A stretch of DNA of 64,000 bases, taken from NCBI GenBank assembly GCA_017311185.1, contig JAESUZ010003502.1:1-64000 (forward strand), in the 5' to 3' direction. The notes under the pieces are model-generated. The model was not told the DNA's origin, made no database searches, and worked only from the letters and a program-made list of their open reading frames with translations. This stretch comes from Proteles cristata cristata. Its lineage: Eukaryota; Chordata; Mammalia; Carnivora; Hyaenidae. The position numbers and the translations under genes were made by a program. Shown piece by piece: positions 56,293 to 64,000 of this stretch (the first letter of the stretch is position 1; the number at the start of each line of letters is the position of its first letter).

Positions 56293-56754
56293 AGGAGGGG
56301 GAATAAGAGTGGGTAGTGACAATAAAAAAGAACAATGAATTAAAAGATAAACATATAAATAGGTAAATAAACAAAAACACTAGAGAGGAGCCTTGCATTT
56401 ACCAGTATAAATAAGTCGTATAAACTGAAAAATATGATTAATACAAACCTCAAAAAATAAAGATCTTTAAATGGATATTGTAACAGTACAGACAAGAGAA
56501 GAAAATCTATGCATGCTACAGGAGGTAATTCTTGATGAAATTCTGTCTCAAATAGATATTTAGTTTTATGAGCAGTGAGTATTTAGGAGGGATAATTGTA
56601 ATTCTATAGTTTTCCATAATACAGAGGACTGTTAGCCCTTGGTTCCATTGAATTGGTATTCTTCAAATGCAGGGTTTTCGTGTGTTTTTTAAACATTTAT
56701 TTCTGTTTTATTCACTGGTGTATCTTAAAGACCAAAATAGTGTCTTCTCATCAT
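56293..56754. other. Unassigned AT-rich sequence
   Basis: No gene or repeat was recognised. Confidence 0.35.
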
Positions 56755-57009
56755 AGTAAAAATATTATTTTAAATTGATATATAAATTACACATTTCATT
56801 GTGTAAGTTTAAAGTATACAACATGTTTATTTGACACATTTATATATTGCAATATGATTACCACTCTAGCTTTAGGTAACATTTCTATCGGGTCACAAAT
56901 TTATTATCTTGTGGTGAGAAGATTTAAGACCTATTCTCTTAGAAATTTTTGAAGTATATAGTACAGTATTGTTGACCATAATCACTATGTGGTGCACTAG
57001 ATTTCAAAT
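56755..57009. repeat. Old L1 3'-UTR-like sequence
   Basis: agtttaaagtatacaacatg, caatatgattaccactctag, ttgtggtgagaagatttaag, acctattctcttagaaattt and gtacagtattgttgaccata match a common old L1 3' region. Strand is not certain. Confidence 0.6.
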
Positions 57010-57142
57010 TTGCCTCCCTCCCTCTCCCCACTATTTCCCCCCGTCTTCTCCCCCATGGTCCTTCGTTAAGTTCCTCCTAATCCTCCTATACGTGCAGACA
57101 TATATTTGTCCTTCTCTGCCTGACTTATTTCGCTCAGCATAT
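57010..57142 (-). mobile_element. Young L1 fragment without its 3' end
   Basis: gcctccctccctctccccac through cctgacttatttcgctcagc is the L1 ORF2 end and 3' UTR start in reverse. Poly-T and the last ~150 bp of the 3' UTR are missing, and there is no TSD. Confidence 0.88.
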
Positions 57143-57211
57143 AGGGATTGCACTGAAGCCATAAATGGCTCTGGAGAAAAATATATTCTTGATAAAGAAT
57201 TAATTTAGTTC

Positions 57212-57457
57212 TACTTTTTTTTAAAGATAAGGAAATATTGGATTTTTAAATGTTTTATTTATTTCTGAGAGAGGGAGAGAGACAGCGTGAGCAGGGGAGG
57301 GTCAGAGAGAGAGGGAGACACAGACTCTGAAATAGGCTCCAGGCTCTGAGCTGGCAGTCAACACAGAGCCTGACACGGGCATCGAACCCACGAACCGTGA
57401 GATCATGACCTGAGCTGAAGTCGGACGCTTAACCAACTGAGCCACCCAGGCGCCCCT
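57212..57457 (-). mobile_element. CAN-SINE with an extended tail
   Basis: Reverse-strand SINE (sense subtype gactgccagctcagagcc), ending cacccaggcgcccc. A perfect 11-bp TSD, taatttagttc, lies at 57201-57211 and 57458-57468. The tail (57212-57250) has about 25 non-A bases, unlike the others. Confidence 0.95.
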
Positions 57458-57483
57458 AATTTAGTTCGTTAGAGGCATGTTAA

Positions 57484-57545
57484 GCTTCAGTTTCCTCTTT
57501 TCAAAGCTTACCAGAGAGTCTGGCACATAGTATGTGAGTTATTTT
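57484..57545 (-). repeat. MIR-like fragment
   Basis: Short match: cttcagtttcctcttttcaa, tctggcacatagtatgtgag. Confidence 0.4.
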
Positions 57546-57949
57546 CCTCTGTTGTGCCCACACATTTCGTATGTTGACCTTATTCGTATGTTGACCTTTG
57601 AAAGATGAGTCATTTTTGCTTTGGGGAATATATATATGTATACATTTTTCTTTGTGCCAGATATTTTGCAATTCAGTCAGTCATTATAAATAAATGCTTT
57701 TATCCCAGCCTGAAACTGTCTTTCACTAACCTGTTCTAAGCTCTCATGGATTGCCTCATTTAGCTGATCTGGATTTCATGCAGATCTAATAGATAATACT
57801 CTCTTCCTTGAGCTTAAATTGTGATCATTGTTTACAACAATTTTGTTAAATGTGTTCAGCACAAGCAGTGGAAGAGAAATCCACTACAAGCTTTATAATA
57901 CACCCTGGTTTGGTATGTATAATTCAGGAAAGAAGCAATTATGATTATT
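57546..57949. other. Unassigned sequence
   Basis: A 16-bp direct repeat, ttcgtatgttgacctt, occurs at 57567-57582 and 57583-57598. Otherwise nothing was recognised. Confidence 0.4.
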
Positions 57950-58095
57950 TAATGTTCCCCCACCTGTTTTCCCACTTCAAATGGGGAGACAGAGGCCCTG
58001 AAGGAAAATGAGACTGGCGTGAGATCAGCCTCGTAGGCAGTGACAGGGCTAAGATTAGGGCCTATATCTCCTGATAATGCTAAGATCTTTCTATA
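57950..58095 (+). repeat. MIR SINE
   Basis: Plus-strand MIR: ttcaaatggggagacagagg, ccctgaaggaaaatgagact, gtaggcagtgacagggctaa, gggcctatatctcctgataa. Confidence 0.75.
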
Positions 58096-58244
58096 AAGCT
58101 GTCTCCATTGATGATATAGTTATTTTCCAGGAGTCTCAAAAAGTAAGCTACAGAACACTATTTATATAAAGATTTAGGAGTGTGTTTAAAGAATAAAAGT
58201 GCTCTCAGTCTTGTCCCTTCAGATCAAAGTCCTTTTCCGTTATC

Positions 58245-58355
58245 ATCTCTGCTTTGGACTGAGATTCTTAAGGACATGTCCCATATCTGATGCATTTCTG
58301 TATTTCTATTAGACATTAAATTTATTTTTTGAGTGAAGGAATGACTATTAAAGTA
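58245..58355 (-). repeat. MIR or L2-like fragment
   Basis: The reverse pattern, catgtcccatatctgatgca, attagacattaaatttattt, tgagtgaaggaatgactatt, resembles the shared MIR/L2 end. Confidence 0.5.
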
Positions 58356-59146
58356 ACCAGATTATAATAATATACTTAGAAATATTTTCTAAATCTAATA
58401 CTTTCTGAAATCTGTCCTGCAAACTTTACAAAAGCAGCACCAAAGTCATGGTCCCTCCAGGCCCAGTGCATTCTTCAAGGCTCCTTCCTTCAATACTTTA
58501 TTAATTCCAGAAGAAGTTTAAGTAGGGATAGTCAAGGAGCCCTTTGTCTCAAGTTAAATGTCTCAAAGCTTCAAAGGGCCCAGAATTGGAATTAGGCCAC
58601 TGTTCTCCAAAGTAACCCAGTCCAAGAAAATTCCTGTTGAACTTTGAGGACTGGTGATTGGCAGATATACTGATGATTTTCTTTTAAAAAATAAAGGAGT
58701 AAGCATCAGATCTTGGAGACATGGGACTGGGAAATTTGATGGAAATAAAACTTCTAGAATAAAATATGAAATGGCTTATGGGAACATAGAAAAGAAAGAA
58801 GAGATTTGTAGTCCGAAGCGACAAAGTATAAAGACCCTAAGATAATCTCCTCCATGGACACACCAAATATACATCTATCTATAGAGGAATTCCTCCTGAA
58901 AAGGAATTTAGGGATGACTATACAGCTTCTTTGCAACAAAAGGAAAAGAGAGCACATAAAGAATGGCAAGAGGGTGAAGACATGATAATGAAGGGAACCC
59001 CCACACCCAATACTGTAAATTTTAGCAGTAAGGAATAGTACTAGGAGCTCTGAGTAGATTCATCTGCCCTGAGGCACAGAAAAAAGCTATGAATTAAAGC
59101 ATCAGCTAGAATATAAAATAACTAGCCTTAGAACCCTGCCAAATGA
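58356..59146. other. Unassigned sequence
   Basis: No gene or repeat was recognised. Short frames at 58654-58969 overlap on both strands and have no support. Confidence 0.4.
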
Positions 59147-61099
59147 GGAGACTGAGGCAAGATGGCGGACAAGTAAGGAGCTCCTTACTTGCACTCACAC
59201 CCATACATCACACAGAAAAGATCTGAAGCCATTGGAAACCTTACAAAACCTGAGAGACTGGGAGACAAAGGACGCAGAATCCACTGAGAAAGCCTTCTAA
59301 CGTGAGTGCGAACCGGGGAAGATAAAATCGGGCCAGGATCGGAGACTCCAGGGTGGGAGGCGATCCCCCTCTACCCTCTACGGGGAGTGAGAGGAGAAAA
59401 GGAGAGAGTCCGAAACAGAAAAACCTCCGCTCGGGGGGAAAAAACCTCCGCCTGGTGCATAGAAAGACCGTACTTGCCAAATACCTGCACACCAGGTCCC
59501 CTCGCGCCAACTGGTCCTGGGGGAGGCTGAGCACACAAACTGCTTCTATATGCCGCTCCTGGAGGTTGGATTTCAGAGCAGCGGCGCACCTGCCGCCATT
59601 GTAGCTCCAGGGCAGCTGGGACCCCTGAAAGAGCCGCGCTGACACCAGGCGTCTGCGCTCCTGGCTGGCTGGAACTCGAGAGGGAAGGCAAAGAGCTAAA
59701 AACTGGGAAATTTGCCTGTGAGTTCGTGTTTCAGGTGACGAGCCATAGAGGGACCCGGTTTTCCTCACTGCAGCGGGCTCGGGCTACGCGGACCCGGCAG
59801 GAAAGCCGCCGCGCATGTGCGCCAGCCTGACCCAGAGAAGGAAGCAGCGATTCTGACTCCGCCCCCAGAGCTCAGTAGGGAGCCTAGAATATCCCGAGGG
59901 GGTTGCCTGGGAAGCTGTGTCTAAGGCAATTTCAGCGGGGCGCATGGACTGGGATTTTGAGATTGGCACTGGCCTGGTTTGAAGAGTGCAACCAACTTCG
60001 GCTGGGTCCCTGGAACGGGGAGTTGACACGCCCAAAAAAGCGAGTTGCAGCGCGGGGTTCAAGAAGGGACTGGAGCACCCTCACTCTCCTCCCCACAACC
60101 GCCAAGAGAGAACCCCCACCTGAGGCATCGGATCATACCACGCCCATCCCTGCCTGAGAGGTGCCCTCCTCCCTTTTTTTTTTCTTTCTTTTTTCCTTTT
60201 TTTCCCATTTTTTTTGTTTTTTTTTTCCTTTTTTTTCTTCTTTCTTTTTTTCGCCTTTTTTTTCTCTTTCTTTTTTTCTTCTTCTTTCTCTTTCCTCACT
60301 TTTTTCCCCAAAACACTGACCTAATTAACTCTGGTCGCCAGCTTGCTTAAACAATCACAACAAGTCCATTCTATAAATGTAAATTCTACACCTACCAACT
60401 TTTTCAGCTATTTCTCTCAGGAGTAATTAGACTATATAGTTTCTCTGGATAATTTCAGCATCCTTCTCTCACCTATCCAACCATATTCTACCCTTTACCT
60501 CTTTGAAAAAAGCTTCTTAACCCTTCTGCCTGTTCATTCTATTTCCAAATCTGCCTCGTCTCGCCATGCCTTCTCTCTTTTTCTCTATGCTCTTCAACCA
60601 GCACTGCATACACACGGCTATTTTACTGTAGCTGGGAAATCCAGGTATATGCTTTAAACCGTTCTTTGTCCATTGGTTTTCTTCTTTTTTCCCCTTTTTG
60701 ACCCTTTTATGTACTTTATGCTCCCTATTATTCGCCCTCCCTCCTCCGTCTTTTCTCTTAACTTTTTCGTTTTCCCTCTCGCTTTGCATGTCAGTTGAAT
60801 TACCCTGTGAGTTTCTGTGCTCCTGCTACCTGTTTGTTTGTCTGTCTGTTTTCTTTTCCAGGGCTACCTCAAGAAACAAGCTAGAGTACACAAGGTGGAG
60901 AAACCCAAATATCACTACCAATTGGAAAATAAAATAACTAAGGTCCCAACAAGAGAGACCGAGGGATACCATTCAAAAAACAATCTCTGAAAGGATAGGC
61001 CCTGGACAGTCAAAGAGTCTTCTTGGATATAGCAGTGCTCATAGAAACAGAGAGCACAACAGGTCTTTAAAACCAACAAGAGCCGGAAAGCTAACTAAA
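59147..61099 (+). promoter_or_regulatory. L1 5' UTR with YY1-like site and GT-AG intron
   Basis: A YY1-like caagatggcgg lies at 59158-59168, as at the start of human L1. GC-rich blocks (about 59300-60100) and a T/C-rich tract (60168-60310) follow. A donor GTGAGTGCG starts at 59302 and an acceptor tctgttttcttttccag ends at 60861. The 1,560-bp interval is exactly what is missing from the copy at 51059. Overlapping open frames on both strands (59241-59768, 60045-60350 and others) are not supported as genes. Confidence 0.85.
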
Positions 61100-61993
61100 A
61101 TGATGAAACGAAAGAGCTCTCCTACAAAGAAACTCCAAGAAGAAATGACAGCTAATGAACTGCTCAAAACAGATATCAGCAGCATCACTGAACACGATTT
61201 CAGAATAATAATGGTAAAATTAATAGCAGGGCTTGAAAAAAACATAGCGGACATCAAAGAAACTATGGCTACAGACAGAATGGAAAATAAAAATAGGCAT
61301 GAAGAATTAAAAAATGTGATAAATGAGATACATAATAAATTAGAGGCCTCCAATGCACGGATTGAAGAGGCAGAAAGGAGAATAAGTGATTTAGAAGACA
61401 CCATTATAGAAAAACAAGAAGCTGACAAAAAAAGAGACAAACTGATCCAGGAACAGGAAAGAAGAATTCGAGAGCTCAGCGATACAGTCAAACGCAACAA
61501 TATCCGTATCATAGGAATCCCAGAAGAGGAAGAGAGAGGGAAAGGTGCTGAAGGAGTCCTGGAACAAATTATAGCAGAGAACTTCCCCGACCTGGGGAAG
61601 GAAGTCAATGTGGAAATACAAGAGGCTCAGAGGACTCCTCTCAGACGTAACTTGAATCGATCTTCTGCACGACATATCATCGTAAAAATGGCAAAATACA
61701 AGGACAAAGAGAGAATTTTGAAAGCAGCTAGGGAGAAAAGGGCCCTACCATACAAAGGGAAAACCATCAGAGTGGTGACAGACCTATCTGCTGAAACTTG
61801 GCAGGCCAGAAAGGAATGGCAGGAGATCTTCAATGTGATGAACAGTAAAAATATGCAGCCAAGAATCCTCTATCCAGCAAGCCTCTCATTCAAAATAGAA
61901 GGAGAGATAAAAACCTTTCCAAACAAACAGAAATTGAAAGAATTGGTCACCACGAAGCCAGCCCTACAAGAAATCCTGAGGGGGATGCTCTGA
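61100..61993 (+). CDS. L1 ORF1 protein (RNA-binding chaperone), uninterrupted
   Basis: 297 codons. L1 ORF1p binds L1 RNA as trimers in the cytoplasm and acts as a nucleic-acid chaperone during retrotransposition. The N-terminus is basic (MMKRKSSPTKKLQEEMTANE). A long coiled coil covers about residues 40-130 (IEEAERRISDLEDTIIEKQE, KRDKLIQEQERRIRELSD). The RRM-like domain starts at about 131 (KRNNIRIIGIPEEEERGKGA) and the C-terminal domain is about 180-290 (SSARHIIVKMAKYKDKERIL, LSAETWQARKEWQEIFN). It is a little shorter than human ORF1p (338 residues). The start is the ATG pair at 61100, upstream of the homologous starts in the other copies. Whether it is expressed cannot be told from sequence. 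Confidence 0.95.
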   Translation: MMKRKSSPTKKLQEEMTANELLKTDISSITEHDFRIIMVKLIAGLEKNIADIKETMATDRMENKNRHEELKNVINEIHNKLEASNARIEEAERRISDLEDTIIEKQEADKKRDKLIQEQERRIRELSDTVKRNNIRIIGIPEEEERGKGAEGVLEQIIAENFPDLGKEVNVEIQEAQRTPLRRNLNRSSARHIIVKMAKYKDKERILKAAREKRALPYKGKTIRVVTDLSAETWQARKEWQEIFNVMNSKNMQPRILYPASLSFKIEGEIKTFPNKQKLKELVTTKPALQEILRGML

Positions 61994-62039
61994 AGGAAAG
62001 GTTGCAAGGAACAAAGATTCCAGAGACACCACCACAAAC

Positions 62040-63898
62040 ATGAACCCTACAAAAGATACAAAGACTCTAAACCCACATATTTCAATAATAACGCTGAATG
62101 TAAATGGGCTGAATACTCCAATCAAAATACATAGCGTAGCAGAATGGATTAAAAAACAAAATCCATCTTTATCCTCTCTACAAGAAACTCATTTTAGACG
62201 GGGAGATACCCTAAGATTAAAATAAGGGGATGGAGAAATATATATCATGCTACAGGAAATCAAAAGAAAGCCGAGGTAGCGATACTTATATCAGACAAAC
62301 TGGACTTTAAATTAAAGACAATCACAAGAGATGAAGAAGGGCACTACATAATAATTACAGGGTCCATCCATCAGGAAGAACTAACAATCATAAATGTCTA
62401 CGCACCAAATATGGGAACACCTAAATATCTAAAACAATTAATCACGAACAGAAACAAACTTATAGATAAGAATGTGCTAAGAGCAGGGGACTTTAATACT
62501 CCACTTACAGCAATGAATAGGTCAACCAGACAGAAAATCACTAAAGAAATAATGGACTTGAAAGACACATTGGATCAGATGGACCTGACGGATATATTTA
62601 GAACTTTACATCCTGAGGCCAGGGAATTCACTTTCTTCTCAAGTGCGCATGGCATATTCTCCAAGATAGATCCCATACTGGGACATAAAGCAGCCCTCAA
62701 TAAATATAAAAGAATAGAGATCATACCATGCACACTGTCAGATCACAATGCTTTGAAACGTGAAATCAATTACAGGAAGAAGTCTGGAAAACTTCCAAAA
62801 ACATGGAGGTTAAAGAACACCCTTCTAAAGAATGAATGGGCCAATCAGGCAATTAGAGATGAAATTAAAAAATATATGGAAACAAATGAAAATGAAAACA
62901 CAACAATTCAAAATCTATGGGATGCGGCAAAGGCAGTGCTATTTCATGAGATTAGAAAAAGCACAAGTCCACAATCTAACAGCTCACCTAAAGGAACTAG
63001 AGGCAGAGCAACAAGAACGCCCTAAACCCAGTAGAAGAAGAGAAATAGTAAAAATTAGAGCAGAAATAAACAACATAGAGACCAAAGAAACAATTGAACA
63101 GATCCATGAAACCAAGAGTTGGTTTTTTGAAAAAGTAAACAAAATTGACAAACCTCTAGCCAGATTTATCCAAAAGAAAAGAGAGAGCACCCAAATAGAC
63201 AAAATTATGAACGAAAATGGACTGATTACAACCAACCCCTCAGAAATACAAACCATTATCAGGGAATACTATGAAAAATTATATGCCAGCAAATTGGACA
63301 ACTTAGAAGAAATGGACACATTCCTAAACACACACTCACTACCAAAATTCACACGGGAAGAAATACAAAACCTGAACAGACCCATAACAAGTGAAGAAAT
63401 TGAATCAGTGATCAAAAATCTCCCAACAAGTAAGAGCCCTGGACCTGATGGCTTCCCTGGGGAATTCTACCAGACATTTAAAACAGAATTAATCCCAATT
63501 CTTCTCAAGTTATTCCAGAAAACAGAAATCGAAGGAAAACTCCCGGACTCATTTTATGAAGCCAGCATCACTCTGATTCCCAAGCCAGACAGAGATCCAG
63601 CAAAAAAAGAGAACTAGAGGCCAATATCCTTGATGAATACGGATGAAAAAATTCTCAACAAGATCCTTGCAAATCGAATCCAGCAGCATATCAAAAGAAT
63701 CATCCACCAGATGAATGGATCAAGAAGATGTGGTTTATCTATACCATGGAATACTACATGGCAATGAGAAACAATGAAATCTGGCCATGTGTAGCAACAT
63801 GGATGGACCTTGAGGGTGTTATGCTGAGCGAAATAAGTCAGGCAGAGAAAGACAAATATCATATGTGTGCACGTATAGGAGGATTAGGAGGAGCTTAA
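62040..63898 (+). pseudogene. L1 ORF2 (frameshifted, internally deleted)
   Basis: Starts MNPTKDTKTLNPHISIITLN. A one-base loss near 62222 stops it after TLRLK*. The endonuclease region continues in frame (LTAMNRSTRQKITKEIMDLK, DPILGHKAALNKYKRIEI). A deletion near 62941 shifts the frame. A TAC-to-TAG change at 63615-63617 ends the RT-proximal part ([32 protein letters not shown]). At about 63708-63712 sequence jumps from IKRIIHQ to [12 protein letters not shown].., so the FADD catalytic region and most of the RT and C-terminal domains are missing. The last part (NTTWQ.. frame, LEGVMLSEISQAEKDKYH) ends at 63898. Confidence 0.93.
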
Positions 63899-64000
63899 CA
63901 GAGGACCAAGGGGGAGAATAAGGGCAGAAATGGTGGGGGAAAGGGGGAGAGGCAAACCATGAGAGACTCTTGAATGCTGACAAAAACTGAGGACTGGTGG
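63899..64000 (+). other. L1 3' UTR start, cut by the window end
   Basis: gaccaagggggagaataagg, gaggcaaaccatgagagact and aaaactgaggactggtgg match the 3' UTR of the L1 copies at 21566 and 17312. The polyadenylation signal and tail would lie outside the window. Confidence 0.9.

Larger units (their letters stand above)
59147..64000 (+). mobile_element. Young L1, full 5' end, internally deleted ORF2, runs off the window
   Basis: Begins at about 59147 with gcaagatggcggacaagtaa. 5' UTR to 61099, ORF1 61100-61993 (uninterrupted), ORF2 62040-63898 (broken and deleted), 3' UTR from 63899 past the window end. It is the best-preserved L1 here and the reference for comparing the others. Its 3' end and TSD are outside the window. 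Confidence 0.95.

Noticed and set aside
59241..59768. 175-codon minus-strand frame over the L1 5' UTR
   Set aside because: It is antisense to the L1 5' UTR and not repeated as an open frame in the other L1 5' UTRs here, so an antisense protein is not supported.
1..64000. CRISPR arrays, bacterial operons, phage or endogenous retrovirus
   Set aside because: Tandem repeats are simple microsatellites, there are no spaced palindromic repeats, and I saw no LTR pair or retroviral gene motif. The whole window fits mammalian L1/SINE DNA.

Overview
This window is non-coding, repeat-dominated mammalian DNA, almost certainly from a cat-like carnivore (Feliformia, most likely Felidae). The main evidence is about 23 tRNA-derived SINEs of the carnivore CAN-SINE type (head ggggcgcctgggtggctca, B-box-like ggttcgagccc, CT-rich tract, AATAAA/poly-A tail). 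They sit beside many LINE-1 copies whose ORF2 C-termini and 3' ends are carnivore-type (ORF2 ends in ..LSEISQAEK.., 3' UTR ends in caataaact). I found no host protein-coding gene, rRNA, functional tRNA, CRISPR array or recognisable endogenous retrovirus. Every long reading frame I could explain belongs to LINE-1 or to low-complexity sequence.

Layout. 1-4.1 kb: MIR, an ancient LINE-like stretch, two SINEs and short L1 ends. 4.2-8.2 kb: a minus-strand L1 with a complete 5' end but no 3' end. 8.2-10.97 kb: mostly unassigned, with two SINEs and a TG/TA tract. 10.97-17.5 kb: a near full-length plus-strand L1 with two nested SINEs. 18-28 kb: a mosaic of old and young L1 ends, SINEs and a 235-bp GAAA/GGAA microsatellite. 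27.97-36.07 kb: a full-length minus-strand L1 carrying three SINEs and an 838-bp retrocopy with a perfect 20-bp target-site duplication (TSD). 36-48 kb: the least repeated part, with MIR, MER5A-like and CR1/L3-like fossils and an older L1. 48.4-55.7 kb: a complex cluster. 55.7-59.1 kb: old repeats and unassigned DNA. 59.15 kb to the end: a young plus-strand L1 with an uninterrupted ORF1 and a deleted, mutated ORF2, running off the window.

The most unusual object is at 50.5-53.1 kb. A GC-rich, CpG-dense 522-bp segment is joined to the 5' end of an L1 whose 5' UTR lacks exactly the 1,560 bp that, in the copy at 59.15 kb, lies between a GTGAGT donor and a pyrimidine-rich ..TTTTCCAG acceptor. This copy looks like a retrotransposed, spliced L1 transcript (comparable to the SpIREs described for human LINE-1) with a 5' transduced or chimeric leader. 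The same donor/acceptor pair survives in the L1 at 4.2-8.2 kb, so 5' UTR splicing may recur in this L1 lineage.

Family assignments rest on recall of consensus sequences. Boundaries of old elements are good to tens of bases; boundaries of SINEs with stated TSDs are good to a few bases.
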